DNA of 64,000 nucleotides from Arthrobacter antibioticus (GTDB lineage Bacteria; Actinomycetota; Actinomycetes; Actinomycetales; Micrococcaceae). Each line of letters opens with the position of its first letter. The first letter of the stretch is position 1. The stretch covers positions 1 to 64,000 of the forward strand of contig NZ_JASISQ010000003.1 of NCBI RefSeq assembly GCF_030063205.1. The letters run 5' to 3'. The translations under genes and the position numbers were made by a program. Below the pieces are notes generated by a model. It saw only the letters and a program-made list of their open reading frames with translations. It did not search any database and was not told the origin of the DNA. Below are positions 7,622 through 17,113 of the stretch, piece by piece.

Positions 7622-10111
7622 CTACTTTCCCAAACCTGCGCGCCGGAGCGCTTCGGCCATAGCCGTGTTTGCGCTGCTCGGAGCTGCCCCCGGAGCCAAG
7701 TTGGGCTTGGGCTTATGTCCTCGAGGCTGAGCAGTAGCGCCAGCCTCGGATGTGCCGGCTGGATTTCTGGCTCCTGGGTTTCTGGCCCCTGGGTTTCTGA
7801 CCCCAGGGTTTCTGGCTCCTGATCTGGCTCCAGGCCTGCCATCAGGTCTGGTGTCAGACTTGGCGGCTGTGTCATCCAGGCGCAGCGTCAAGGAAATACG
7901 CTTACGCTCGGGCTCCACTTCAAGGACCTTCACGCGAACCACTTGGCCGGATTTAACCACTGTGTGCGGGTCAGACACAAAGGAATTACTCATGGCTGAG
8001 ACATGTACAAGTCCGTCTTGGTGCACACCAATGTCAACGAAGGCACCAAATGCGGCAACATTGGACACTGTTCCCTCAAGGATCATGCCGGGGAGCAAAT
8101 CGGTGATTTTTTCAATGCCATCTGTAAACGTTGCCGTTTCGAAGCGGGGCCGGGGGTCACGGCCGGGCTTTTGCAGCTCCGCAACAATGTCCTGCACAGT
8201 GGGCAGCCCAAAGCTGCCGTCAACGAAGTCGGCCGGGTTCACCGTTGCGGCACCAACAACCCCGCCTGTCACATCCTTTGCCGAAGCCCCCACCGCACCA
8301 AGAATTTTCCGTGCCACACCATACGCTTCAGGGTGCACGCTAGAGGCGTCAAGTGGCTCCGCTCCCCCGGTAATACGCAAGAATCCGGCACACTGCTCAA
8401 AGGCCTTCGGTCCGAGCCTGGCCACTTTGAGCAGGTCCCGCCGCTTGGCGAAAGGGCCATGTTCGTTCCTGTAAGCCACAATGTTCTCACTCAGAAGCGG
8501 CCCCACCCCCGCCACTCTGGCCAAGAGTGCAGGTGAAGCCATATTCAAGTCCACACCCACAGCGTTCACACAGTCCTCAACAACTGCGCCCAAGGAGCGT
8601 TCAAGTTTGGCAGGGGTGAGATCGTGCTGATACTGACCCACCCCGATGGACTTCGGATCGATCTTAACCAACTCTGCCAAGGGATCCTGCAGGCGACGGG
8701 CAATGGAAACAGCTCCGCGTAGGGTGACATCCATACCCGGCAGCTCAGCACTAGCCAGCGCGGACGCCGAGTAAACCGAGGCACCCGCTTCTGAGACCAC
8801 AAGTTTAGTCACCTGACGCTCCGGAGCCAGACGCTTGAGTTCGGCCACAAGCTCGCCAGCCAGTTTGTCGGTTTCCCTGCTCGCCGTGCCATTGCCGATG
8901 GCCACCAGCTCTATCCTGTGCCGCTGCGCCAGCGAAACCAGAGTCGCTAGCGCCTCGTTCCAACGTTTAGCAGGGGCATGGGGGTAGATGGTTTCAGTAG
9001 CCACCACTTTCCCGGTGCCATCAACAACAGCAACTTTGGTACCTGTTCGCAGGCCCGGATCCAGGCCCAATGTGGCCCGGTTTCCAGCCGGTGCGGCCAA
9101 AAGAACGTCACGGAGGTTCGCGGCAAAGACTCGAACGGACTCTTCCTCTGCGCTTTGAAACAGTCGTACTCGCAGATCCACTGACAGCCGGGTCAGGATC
9201 CGGGTGCGCCAGGCAAGGCGGGCACTTGTCATCAGCCAGGTGTCGGCCGGTCTGCCGTCATCATTGATACCCAGGGAGCGAGCCACAGCCTGTTCGTATC
9301 GAGACCGGGCTTGGGCATGAGCTTCAGCATCCTTTGTGTCCGTCTCCGCCAGATCCAGCGACAGCACGCCTTCCTTCTCACCGCGCAACAGGGCCAGCAC
9401 CCTGTGCCCCGGAAGTGTGTGTGGGGGCTGGGCAAAGTCGAAATAGTCCTTGAACTTTTCCCCATCCACAGATTTCCCGCTCTTCGCGGTGGAACGCAGC
9501 CGACCCGTTTTCCAGAGCCTTTCGCGCAGCTCCCCCACAAGCGCCGCATCCTGTCCGGCTCGTTCAATCAAGATGGCGCGAGCTCCAGCCAGTGCGTCAT
9601 CAGCAGTGGCCACCCCTCGCCCAGTATCAACGAAGGAATCCGCCTCCGCAGAAGGGAATCTTGACGGGTCCTTGAGCAGTACATCCAGCAATGGCTCCAA
9701 CCCGGCTTCACGGGCCGTGTCAGCCTTGGTCTTTCGGGTGGACTTGTACGGCAGGTACAGATCCTCAAGATCAGATTTGGTGGTGGCCGCCTCAATTGAG
9801 CGCCTCAGTGACGGCGTCAGCTTGCCCAGCCCGTGGATTGTTTCCAGTACCGCAGCGCGACGAGCTTCCAGCTCTCGCAAGTACCTCAGGCGCTCTTCCA
9901 AATCCCGGAGCTGGGCATCATCGAGTGTCCCCGTGGCTTCTTTTCTGTACCGGGCAATGAAGGGGACGCTGGCGCCGTCGTCCATCAGTGCAATCGCGGC
10001 GCGAACTTGAGCGGCACGCACACCCAACTCCGCGGCAATAACGGTGGCAATGCGGTCCTCACGGGCAGCGGGAGTGGGCAGGGACAGCGGAGCAATACTT
10101 GTTTCAGTCAC
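7622..10111 (-). CDS. tex: Tex-family RNA-binding transcription accessory protein
   Basis: 829 residues with a GTG start. The Tex architecture is clear: an N-terminal helical domain (VPFIARYRKEATG), the YqgF/RNase H-like domain (LGLDPGLRTGTKVAVVD), the helix-hairpin-helix region (NMASPALLARVAGVGPLLSENIV, with FEQCAGFLRI) and an S1 domain near residues 650-720 (GTVSNVAAFGAFVDIGVHQDGLVHVS). Tex proteins bind nucleic acid and act on transcription elongation. The last 90 residues are a disordered tail with tandem GARNPG-type repeats, an expansion discussed as a finding. Monocistronic. Confidence 0.93.
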   Translation of the reverse strand: MTETSIAPLSLPTPAAREDRIATVIAAELGVRAAQVRAAIALMDDGASVPFIARYRKEATGTLDDAQLRDLEERLRYLRELEARRAAVLETIHGLGKLTPSLRRSIEAATTKSDLEDLYLPYKSTRKTKADTAREAGLEPLLDVLLKDPSRFPSAEADSFVDTGRGVATADDALAGARAILIERAGQDAALVGELRERLWKTGRLRSTAKSGKSVDGEKFKDYFDFAQPPHTLPGHRVLALLRGEKEGVLSLDLAETDTKDAEAHAQARSRYEQAVARSLGINDDGRPADTWLMTSARLAWRTRILTRLSVDLRVRLFQSAEEESVRVFAANLRDVLLAAPAGNRATLGLDPGLRTGTKVAVVDGTGKVVATETIYPHAPAKRWNEALATLVSLAQRHRIELVAIGNGTASRETDKLAGELVAELKRLAPERQVTKLVVSEAGASVYSASALASAELPGMDVTLRGAVSIARRLQDPLAELVKIDPKSIGVGQYQHDLTPAKLERSLGAVVEDCVNAVGVDLNMASPALLARVAGVGPLLSENIVAYRNEHGPFAKRRDLLKVARLGPKAFEQCAGFLRITGGAEPLDASSVHPEAYGVARKILGAVGASAKDVTGGVVGAATVNPADFVDGSFGLPTVQDIVAELQKPGRDPRPRFETATFTDGIEKITDLLPGMILEGTVSNVAAFGAFVDIGVHQDGLVHVSAMSNSFVSDPHTVVKSGQVVRVKVLEVEPERKRISLTLRLDDTAAKSDTRPDGRPGARSGARNPGVRNPGARNPGARNPAGTSEAGATAQPRGHKPKPNLAPGAAPSSANTAMAEALRRAGLGK

Positions 10112-10224
10112 CTCTCAATTCTGCCTCACGAGCGGCGCCCCGGAGTCCAAATGAGATCAGATGTCCTACCTCGATAAGGCAACGGTAAGTCGAGAGCTTC
10201 ATCACAAAGTGCCAAGATGAAGCT

Positions 10225-10863
10225 ATGCGAATGGACCATGTTTCTTACGCCAGTGAATCCGATGGATTGGTTGCCACCACGGAGCGAATCGCAACCGCCC
10301 TGGGGGTCGATGCTGTCAAGGGGGGAATCCACCCACGCTTCGGCACCCGCAATATGATTATCCCCCTCACCGACCACCATTATCTGGAAATTGTTGAGTG
10401 CTTAAACCACCCGGCATCGGATAAGGCGCCGTTCGGTCAAGCTGTCAAAGCGCGCTCGGCAGCGGGCGGCGGCTGGATGGGTTGGTGCGTAGCTGTTGAC
10501 GACCTCATCCCGTTCGAAGAACGTCTAGGCCGCAGCGCCGTCCCGGGCAACCGCAAGTTCCCTGACGGTCAGGAACTGATTTGGCAACAGATCGGCATCA
10601 AGGGCCTGATCGCCGATCCGCAGGTCCCGTACATGCTCAAATGGGAGGGCGATCCCACCTTGCACCCATCACAGGCGCGTCCCTCCAGCGTCAGGCTTTC
10701 CTCGCTGACAATCGCTGGCAGCGCTGAACGTGTCACCGAATGGCTAGGCGAGCCCGTGGAAGCGCCTCTGGATGACGTCGCCGTGGAGTGGATAGCCCCG
10801 CGTGGCACCCCCGGAATCATGTCCGTCACCTTTGAAACGGCAAACGGTCCCGTTACTATCTAG
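10225..10863 (+). CDS. VOC/glyoxalase-like domain protein
   Basis: 212 residues beginning MRMDHVSYAS, with the first VOC beta-alpha-beta unit (DHVSY..., GGIHPRFGTRNMIIPL, HHYLEIVE) of the Glyoxalase_3-like group (PF13468). The metal ligands are likely the His in DHVSY, the His in HHYLEIVE and the Glu two residues later. Such proteins are mostly uncharacterised dioxygenase- or resistance-fold enzymes. No linked pathway gene suggests a substrate. A clear intrinsic terminator follows immediately. Confidence 0.75.
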   Translation: MRMDHVSYASESDGLVATTERIATALGVDAVKGGIHPRFGTRNMIIPLTDHHYLEIVECLNHPASDKAPFGQAVKARSAAGGGWMGWCVAVDDLIPFEERLGRSAVPGNRKFPDGQELIWQQIGIKGLIADPQVPYMLKWEGDPTLHPSQARPSSVRLSSLTIAGSAERVTEWLGEPVEAPLDDVAVEWIAPRGTPGIMSVTFETANGPVTI

Positions 10864-10875
10864 CACTTTCGTGCG

Positions 10876-10911
10876 GCGGCACCTTCCCCATGCTGGGCGG
10901 GTGCCGCTTTT
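10876..10911 (+). terminator. Intrinsic terminator after the VOC gene
   Basis: GCGGCACC at 10876-10883 pairs with GGTGCCGC at 10900-10907 and is followed by TTTT, just after the VOC stop codon at 10863. Confidence 0.8.
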
Positions 10912-10954
10912 ATGCCCTCACGTTGGATTGCTGCGCACCGTTGTCCACGAATAT

Positions 10955-10977
10955 TGCGCCACCGGCACGGTGGCGCA
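10955..10977. terminator. Perfect hairpin before the CPBP gene end
   Basis: TGCGCCACCG, a three-base loop, and CGGTGGCGCA form a perfect 10-bp stem 33 bp beyond the CPBP stop codon. It may terminate that minus-strand gene, although the following T-run is weak. Confidence 0.5.
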
Positions 10978-11009
10978 GTATTGGCATGCCACCATGCGCT
11001 CTTGTCATG

Positions 11010-11897
11010 TTAGCCGCCGAAGCCCAACGCCGGGCCCAGCGTGAACGCGGCTATATCCACGAGTGCGTGAGCCGCCACAAGCGGAGCAAGCCTGCCATAT
11101 TTTTTATACACCCAGCCAAAGAGCAGCCCCATGGCGAAGTTGCCTATGAACGGCCCAAAACCTTGGTAGAGGTGGTAACTTCCGCGCAGCAAGGCGCTGA
11201 GTAGGATGGCCGCCCAGGGTCCCAGCCCAATTTTTTCCAGGCGGCCCAGCAAATAACCATTGAGGATAACTTCCTCCAGTACGCCGGCACGAATGGCTGA
11301 AAGCACCAGCACCGGAACTGTCCACCAGTACTGGTTCAGGGCGCTGGGAATGATCTCGGTGGTGATCCCCATGGCCCGTCCGGCAGCATAAAGCCCCAGC
11401 GAAGGAACGCCAATAACAACAAGCAGTCCCAGCGCACCCAAGCCATCGCGAAAAGGGTGCCGGATATCCAGGCCTATCCGCGCGAACGCAGATTTCCCGG
11501 GTTCAGCGAGCAGATAAAGCACCAGCATGACAGGGACCAACGCAAAGAAGATGTCCAGAATCTGGTACGTAAAATCAAAAAATTCGCGGTTGTTGCGCAC
11601 AACATTCAGGGTTGAAGTGCCCTGCGATATGGGCGCCCGGCTCATCTTATCCAGAAGTGATACCACCGAGTACACGGCCGACTGTCCCAGTGAGAGTCCC
11701 AGAACCAGCAGCACTTCACTAATCAGACGGCGGCGCGACTTCACTCCCCACCCCTGATGCTCGACGCCGGATCCGCCGGCTTTCGCCTGCGGCCCCGTCC
11801 CAGCCGCCGCAGCTGGCAACCCGGCACTTGGGGAAGGCTGGGCTGGGGCAGGGCTACCGGCGTCGTTCGCGGCAGAAGTAGGCACCGATTCAGTCAT
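11010..11897 (-). CDS. CPBP-family intramembrane glutamic endopeptidase
   Basis: About 295 residues from the ATG at 11897; upstream codons to 11963 lack family character. A Ala/Pro/Gly-rich cytoplasmic N-terminus of some 60 residues precedes several membrane helices. The catalytic motifs of the CPBP (Abi, CAAX-protease-like) family are visible: EEVILNGYLLGRL with the Glu-Glu pair, R..YHLYQGFGPF with the His, and the final HALVD. Members are membrane-embedded proteases, sometimes linked to bacteriocin self-immunity, but no such locus is adjacent here. Confidence 0.82.
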   Translation of the reverse strand: MTESVPTSAANDAGSPAPAQPSPSAGLPAAAAGTGPQAKAGGSGVEHQGWGVKSRRRLISEVLLVLGLSLGQSAVYSVVSLLDKMSRAPISQGTSTLNVVRNNREFFDFTYQILDIFFALVPVMLVLYLLAEPGKSAFARIGLDIRHPFRDGLGALGLLVVIGVPSLGLYAAGRAMGITTEIIPSALNQYWWTVPVLVLSAIRAGVLEEVILNGYLLGRLEKIGLGPWAAILLSALLRGSYHLYQGFGPFIGNFAMGLLFGWVYKKYGRLAPLVAAHALVDIAAFTLGPALGFGG

Positions 11898-12016
11898 AGG
11901 GTAATCATGCCCGCACTGAAGCGAAATGGCATAGGCGGACTCGCGGCGAGACTTTCGCCGCAAGTCCGCGGAGGCGGAACAGCGGTTGGCGACAAGCAGG
12001 GGTTAGGCTCAGTGGC

Positions 12017-12718
12017 ATGAGCTCCCCACGCCAGATCATCATGATCCGCCACGGACAGTCAGCGGCCAATGTTGACCAGAGCATTTACAACAGAATTCCC
12101 GATTACCGGATCCCGCTGACCGAGCTGGGTGTGGCCCAAGCCAAAGAAGCCGGCCGGAAAGTCAGGCAGCAGCTGGCCGGGGAAAAAGTCCGTGTCTATG
12201 TTTCGCCCTACTTACGCGCCTATCAAACCCTCGAGGCCATGGATTTGGGCGATCTCGTGGAGTCGATCATGGAAGAGCCTCGGTTGCGGGAGCAGGATTG
12301 GGCGAACTTCCAGAACCCGACGGAGATCGCGGACCAAAAGGAGCTCCGCAACTCCTACGGACACTTTTTCTACCGGTTTCGCGAGGGCGAATCGGGGTCT
12401 GATGTTTATGACCGGGTTACCTCCTTCATGGAAACCCTGTTTAGGCACTGGAATAGAAATGAATCCGCCCCCAACGTTCTGCTTGTTACGCATGGGCTGA
12501 CAATGCGACTGTTCTGCATGCGCTGGTTCCACTGGACGGTGGAGTATTTTGAGTCGCTGAACAACCCCGGCAATGCGGAAACTCGCACCTTGGTTCGTGA
12601 TGGCCAGCAGTATCTTCTTGATGCCAATTTTGAGCAATGGACACAGGCTGAGCCAACAACAACCGTGGTGGATCTCCCGGAGCATAGTTGGGGATCGGCT
12701 ACAGAACCGCAACTGTAG
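12017..12718 (+). CDS. Histidine phosphatase family protein
   Basis: 233 residues with the phosphoglycerate-mutase-like RHG motif at 11-13 (IIMIRHGQSAANVD), a second catalytic Arg in VYVSPYLRAYQT, the Glu in EEPRLREQDWANF and the second His in VTHGLTMRLFCMRW. This set indicates a broad cytosolic phosphatase rather than a glycolytic mutase. Substrate cannot be predicted. It stands alone between the CPBP protease gene and the iron-uptake operon. Confidence 0.88.
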   Translation: MSSPRQIIMIRHGQSAANVDQSIYNRIPDYRIPLTELGVAQAKEAGRKVRQQLAGEKVRVYVSPYLRAYQTLEAMDLGDLVESIMEEPRLREQDWANFQNPTEIADQKELRNSYGHFFYRFREGESGSDVYDRVTSFMETLFRHWNRNESAPNVLLVTHGLTMRLFCMRWFHWTVEYFESLNNPGNAETRTLVRDGQQYLLDANFEQWTQAEPTTTVVDLPEHSWGSATEPQL

Positions 12719-12797
12719 GCTCTCCGGGCGTCAGTCGTGTGGGCTCCGGCTTCATTACGCCACACTTAGCTGGCCTAATTATGTTTTTTTACTCTGC

Positions 12798-12816
12798 AAA
12801 GGGTAGCCTTGCCTGA
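12798..12816. promoter_or_regulatory. Probable DtxR/IdeR iron box upstream of efeU
   Basis: On the minus strand the 19-mer reads TCAGGCAAGGCTACCCTTT, which I count as 13 of 19 matches to the remembered consensus TTAGGTTAGGCTAACCTAA, with the central AGGCTA intact. It lies 36-55 bp upstream of the possible efeU starts, a good position for Fe(II)-dependent repression. A less regular TTAG-N5-CTAA element is at about 12772-12784. Confidence 0.6.
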
Positions 12817-12867
12817 GTACAGGGGCAGACCCCCGTTGAAACGTCAACAAAAATGCGGAGTATCTGG

Positions 12868-14484
12868 GTGCTTGCTACATTGGTTATCGGCCTGCGAGAA
12901 GGTCTCGAAGCTGCGCTGATCGTGGGTATGATTGCCGCGTTCCTGCGCCGCAACGGCATTGCGTTGAAAGCCATGTGGCTGGGTGTTGGCGCGGCAGTTC
13001 TACTCAGCGCACTCATCGGCGTCACGCTTGAGATCGTCTCGGCGGCACTCCCCCAGCAGCAGCAAGAAGCCATGGAAACCGTTATCGGCGCCGTAGCGGT
13101 GCTCATCGTGACGTTCATGATTCTATGGATGAGCAAAAATTCGCGCTCCATGAAATCCTCTTTGGAGGCCCATGCCGGGTCCGCACTTAAAGGCGGATCC
13201 GTGTTTGCGCTGGCTGGCATGGCATTCCTGGCGGTGCTGCGCGAAGGCATTGAAACAGCCGTATTTATGGTTGCCGCCTTCCAGTCCTCTCTGAATCCGC
13301 TGGCGGCTGGAACCGGAGCAGTGCTGGGCCTGGTCATCGCCACCGGCGCTGGCTTGTTGCTCTTCCGTGGCGCCGTCAAACTGAACCTGGCCAAGTTTTT
13401 CAAGGCCACAGGCGTGTTCCTGGTGTTTGTTGCTGCAGGTCTGGTGATGAAGTCCCTGCGCACAGCCCACGAGGCTGGCTGGCTCAACGTTGGCCAGGGC
13501 AGCACCATCAATCTGAACTGGCTGGCCCCCAACGGCAGCGCGCGTGGAGCCCTCCTCACGGGCGTTTTCGGGATACCCAACGACCCTCGATTCGTTGAAA
13601 TCCTCGGCTGGGCCCTGTATTTGATCCCCATGCTTGCCTTCATCTTGTGGCCGCGCACCTGGCGCCCCTCCGCCGCCATGCTGCCACGTGTACAGTTCAT
13701 AACCGCCGGAGCACTTGGCGTATCAGCCCTGGCTTTAATTTTGGCTGCACCCTTGGCCGTACCGCCAGCTCCCTTAGCGGAAAGCTCGACGCCGACCATC
13801 ACCACCTCCGGCGCCGTGGGCGTATCGCTGCGGGTCACCACCGCTGAACACGGATTGGGTGCGCAGGCAGCCGGTGCACAGGCAGCCGGAGCCAATATGC
13901 GCGCCGCAACCGCGGGTGAATTCGCAAAAACACTCGTTGCAACCGACCCCGATGGCACAGTAAACAGCTACGCATTAGAATCCCATGGCACCGAATCACA
14001 TGCGGGCCGCACAGCATCCATCTACTCCGCCGCAGCGAACCAGAGTGCCCGCCCGGAACCGCCCACCATCACAGTCGCAGCACTGACCGAGCTCAACGGC
14101 GGCCGGATGCCCGTAGGCATCAGCGCCTCCAGCAATCCTGGTCCGTTTGAGGCCGCGTGGAAACACCAAGGCAATGTCAAGGTATGGCTTGTCAACGGCT
14201 CAATCATTGATGCCGTCAGCACACAAGGATCCTCATTGACACTTAGCGGTGGAGGGTTAGCCTCACCACGGACCATCGCGGTGGCCGATCACGATGGCTG
14301 GCAGGTGCCTGAAGAACACGTCACGGCAGCCGTCACCAAACTAAGCAGCTTTGAGGCCTCCACCGCCGAAAACGTGCTGTGGTCCCGCTACCTGCCCGTG
14401 GTGTTTATCATTTCTGCACTGGTGCTGTTCGCCGCCGGGCGCCGGAATCAACGCCAACTTCTAGTGAGCGCACCCTCGCCCTAG
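12868..14484 (+). CDS. efeU: FTR1-family ferrous iron permease EfeU
   Basis: Membrane permease importing iron released by EfeO/EfeB. The two REGLE-type motifs of FTR1 proteins are present: LREGLE at about 10-14 and LREGIE at about 125-129. Seven membrane helices cover the first 300 residues; an unusual extracytoplasmic Ala/Thr-rich domain of about 190 residues and a final helix (FIISALVLFAAG) follow. I prefer the GTG at 12868 because GGAG lies seven bases before it and the family begins close to LATLVIG; an ATG at 12853 adds five residues. First gene of efeUOB. Confidence 0.88.
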   Translation: MLATLVIGLREGLEAALIVGMIAAFLRRNGIALKAMWLGVGAAVLLSALIGVTLEIVSAALPQQQQEAMETVIGAVAVLIVTFMILWMSKNSRSMKSSLEAHAGSALKGGSVFALAGMAFLAVLREGIETAVFMVAAFQSSLNPLAAGTGAVLGLVIATGAGLLLFRGAVKLNLAKFFKATGVFLVFVAAGLVMKSLRTAHEAGWLNVGQGSTINLNWLAPNGSARGALLTGVFGIPNDPRFVEILGWALYLIPMLAFILWPRTWRPSAAMLPRVQFITAGALGVSALALILAAPLAVPPAPLAESSTPTITTSGAVGVSLRVTTAEHGLGAQAAGAQAAGANMRAATAGEFAKTLVATDPDGTVNSYALESHGTESHAGRTASIYSAAANQSARPEPPTITVAALTELNGGRMPVGISASSNPGPFEAAWKHQGNVKVWLVNGSIIDAVSTQGSSLTLSGGGLASPRTIAVADHDGWQVPEEHVTAAVTKLSSFEASTAENVLWSRYLPVVFIISALVLFAAGRRNQRQLLVSAPSP

Positions 14485-14573
14485 ACACTGGCTCCCACCG
14501 CACACCAGCTACACCATCTACCCCTTCCGCACTCCTTGTCAGATCTGCAAAATTGCCCCACCTAAGGACTCTC

Positions 14574-15809
14574 ATGACTTTTATTCCAAGCACCTACCTG
14601 CGCTCCACAGCTCCGGCATTGTTAGCCGGGGCTGCCGTCCTGGCGCTCACGCTGGCGGGTTGCGGCAGTGCCGAGCCAGCAGAAAAGACATCGGGAACCT
14701 CCGGTGGCTCGTCCGCGCCGGTCAGTAATGGCGCGGCGCAGATAGCGGTCAGCGTGGAAAGGATCGAGGGCGGGGATCAGTGCGTGCCTAACTATTCATC
14801 TGCTCCGGCGGGTCCTGTGACCTTCACCATCACCAATAAGGACGCCTCCGGTGTCAGCGAGGTTGAGCTGCTCAGCGACAAGCGCATCCTGGGTGAACGT
14901 GAAAATGTTATTCCCGGCCTGAAGTCCGTCAGTTTCACTCTCACCCTGGCAGGGGGTGAATACCAGCTGTACTGCCCAGGAGCAGCCACAGAGACTAAGC
15001 CGTTTAGCGTCACAGGTGCCGCCGCATCCTCATCCGCCAGCGGTGTCAGCGAGCTGCTCAAGGAAGGTACCGATGGTTATGCCAAGTACGTTTCAGGCCA
15101 GGTTGATTCTCTGGTTCTTGCTGCAGCTGCCTTGCAGGCGGCCGTGGACTCCGGTGATGTCAGTGCCAGTCAGAAGGCTTATGCCCAGGCGCGCCCATTC
15201 TTTGAGCGCATTGAACCGGTGGCTGAAAGCTTCCCCGATCTGGACCCAGCACTTGACCTTCGCGTGGCCGACGTCGAACCCGGCACCGAATGGACAGGTT
15301 TCCACCCGCTGGAAAAAGATCTGTTCGAGACTCAGGCGATCAGCGATTCTTCCAAGGCACTAGCGGCTGGTCTGGTAAAAAATGTTGCCACACTCAAGAC
15401 TCTGACGGCTGCGCTGGAAGCCGACGGCTCCTACAAGCCCGAGGAATTGGCGAACGGTGCCAGCGGTCTGCTGGAAGAAATTCAGTCTTCGAAGATCACC
15501 GGTGAAGAGGAAGCTTATTCCAAGCTGGACTTGGTGGATTTTGCCGCCAACATCGAAGGTTCTCAGCAGGCTTTCGAATACCTGAAACCGGCGTTGATGG
15601 AGATCGATGCCGAGCTGACGGGCACTATTACTGACCAGTTTGAGATAGTCGATGCCGCGTTGGAGGGGTACAAGGATCCCTCCTCGTTGGGTGGCTGGAA
15701 GCCGTACACGGAAGAATTGAAAAAGTCCGACGCCGCTAAACTCACCGCTTTGATCCAGTCATTGCAGGCACCGTTGGCAAAGATTTCCGAAAAGGTGGCC
15801 ACCGTTTAA
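14574..15809 (+). CDS. efeO: Iron uptake lipoprotein EfeO (cupredoxin plus M75 domain)
   Basis: 411 residues starting at the ATG at 14574; the longer frame upstream overlaps efeU. A lipoprotein signal ends in LTLAGCG with the lipidated Cys30, so the mature protein is anchored outside the membrane. Residues about 55-145 form a cupredoxin-like domain (CVPNY..., VTFTITNKD, EYQLYCPG). The remainder is an imelysin-like M75 domain with the HPLEK metal motif near residue 244. EfeO binds iron and delivers it with EfeB to the EfeU channel. The stop codon is directly followed by the efeB start. Confidence 0.92.
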   Translation: MTFIPSTYLRSTAPALLAGAAVLALTLAGCGSAEPAEKTSGTSGGSSAPVSNGAAQIAVSVERIEGGDQCVPNYSSAPAGPVTFTITNKDASGVSEVELLSDKRILGERENVIPGLKSVSFTLTLAGGEYQLYCPGAATETKPFSVTGAAASSSASGVSELLKEGTDGYAKYVSGQVDSLVLAAAALQAAVDSGDVSASQKAYAQARPFFERIEPVAESFPDLDPALDLRVADVEPGTEWTGFHPLEKDLFETQAISDSSKALAAGLVKNVATLKTLTAALEADGSYKPEELANGASGLLEEIQSSKITGEEEAYSKLDLVDFAANIEGSQQAFEYLKPALMEIDAELTGTITDQFEIVDAALEGYKDPSSLGGWKPYTEELKKSDAAKLTALIQSLQAPLAKISEKVATV

Positions 15810-17099
15810 ATGACTGATTCGATTCCTCCTGCCGAGCGCGTATCCCGCCGTACGTTCTTCAGCGGATCGGTGGCGTTGGCCGGTGCCGGCGGTCTGGCAC
15901 TGGGAGTCGGTGGCGGGGCTGCTCTGACCGGTGCCACGGCGTCCGGAACAACATCGGAAACCAATCACATGGTGGCGGGGTCCTCGCTCACGTATCCGTT
16001 TTATGGCGAACACCAGAGTGGGATTGCCACTCCCCCACAGGACCACTTGGTGTACACAGCCTTCGATGTCACAGCCACGACCGCGATCGAGCTTCAACTG
16101 GTACTTGCCAAATGGTCCGCCGCTATGGCTGAGATGACAGCGGGTGCCCCGGTTGGAAAAGTGGAACCCGCACGTGAGCACGCCATCCCTGGGGACACCG
16201 GTGAAGCTAGTGATATGGGCCCGCATGGTCTAACGCTGACACTTGGTTTTGGGCCGTCCCTGTTTGATCAAAGGTTTGGGTTGGAAAAGTTCAAACCTAT
16301 CGATTTTGCTCAACTGCCAGCCATGGCAGGTGAGTCTCTTGAGCCGTCCATGACAGGAGGGGACCTCTGCATCCAAGCCTGCTCAAACGATCCACAGGTG
16401 GCCTACCATGCGGTTCGGAATTTGGCCCGTATGGCCCGGACAGCGGTAAAGACAAAGTGGACTGTACTGGGATTTGGTCGGGCGTCCGCCGGAGCTAACC
16501 AAACCACGCCCCGGAATTTAATGGGGTTCAAGGACGGCACGCGCAATATCACCGACGCCGAGGATCTTGGCGCACATGTTTGGGTGGGCTCGGAGGCGGG
16601 CCAGTCATGGATGGCAGGCGGAAGCTACCTGGTGGCACGCAAAATTCACATGCTCATTGAAACCTGGGACGAGGACCCAATTGGGGATCAGCAAAGCATC
16701 TTTGGGCGCAGCAAAAAGGAAGGCGCCCCGTTGTCTGGAACCAAGGAACACGATATCCCTGACTTCCATGCGCCCTCTCCTGGCAGCCAGGGGGAGGAAC
16801 CCGCCATTGCAACGGATTCTCACATTGCTTTGGTGGCCCACGAAAACAACAACGGCACCAAGGTGCTGCGTCGAGGCTACAACTTCACGGATGGTCTGGA
16901 CTCCGTGGGACGCTTGGATGCGGGTTTGATGTTCCTGAGTTTTCAGAAGAGCCCGGAGCATTTTGTACAGCTGCAACAAAAGTTGGGTCGCTCAGACAGA
17001 CTCAACGAGTACATCAGGCATGTTGGCTCCGCAGTGTTTGCCGTACCTGCCGGGCTCCCCGCGCCAGGAAGCTACTACGGCAAGGAATTCTTCGACTAA
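15810..17099 (+). CDS. efeB: Deferrochelatase/DyP-type peroxidase EfeB
   Basis: 429 residues beginning immediately after efeO. A twin-arginine signal (SRRTFFSGSVALAGAGG) predicts export of folded, heme-loaded protein. The DyP signature GFKDGTRN with the distal Asp lies near residue 240, and the C-terminal half has LVAHENNNGTKVLRRGYNF and the MFLSFQ element. EfeB oxidises ferrous iron or takes iron from heme in the EfeUOB system. Last gene of the operon; an inverted repeat with terminator geometry follows 15 bp later. Confidence 0.93.
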   Translation: MTDSIPPAERVSRRTFFSGSVALAGAGGLALGVGGGAALTGATASGTTSETNHMVAGSSLTYPFYGEHQSGIATPPQDHLVYTAFDVTATTAIELQLVLAKWSAAMAEMTAGAPVGKVEPAREHAIPGDTGEASDMGPHGLTLTLGFGPSLFDQRFGLEKFKPIDFAQLPAMAGESLEPSMTGGDLCIQACSNDPQVAYHAVRNLARMARTAVKTKWTVLGFGRASAGANQTTPRNLMGFKDGTRNITDAEDLGAHVWVGSEAGQSWMAGGSYLVARKIHMLIETWDEDPIGDQQSIFGRSKKEGAPLSGTKEHDIPDFHAPSPGSQGEEPAIATDSHIALVAHENNNGTKVLRRGYNFTDGLDSVGRLDAGLMFLSFQKSPEHFVQLQQKLGRSDRLNEYIRHVGSAVFAVPAGLPAPGSYYGKEFFD

Positions 17100-17113
17100 A
17101 ACCGCCAGCTCTT

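Noticed and set aside
12772-12784. TTAG-N5-CTAA as a second iron box for efeU
   Set aside because: Spacing is one base short of the DtxR/IdeR consensus; the 12798-12816 element fits better, so this one is only mentioned.
12789-13958. 389-residue open frame antisense to efeU
   Set aside because: Low-complexity translation rich in Ala, Thr, Ser and Arg with no family motifs; it mirrors the codon bias of efeU on the opposite strand, whose FTR1 motifs are unmistakable.
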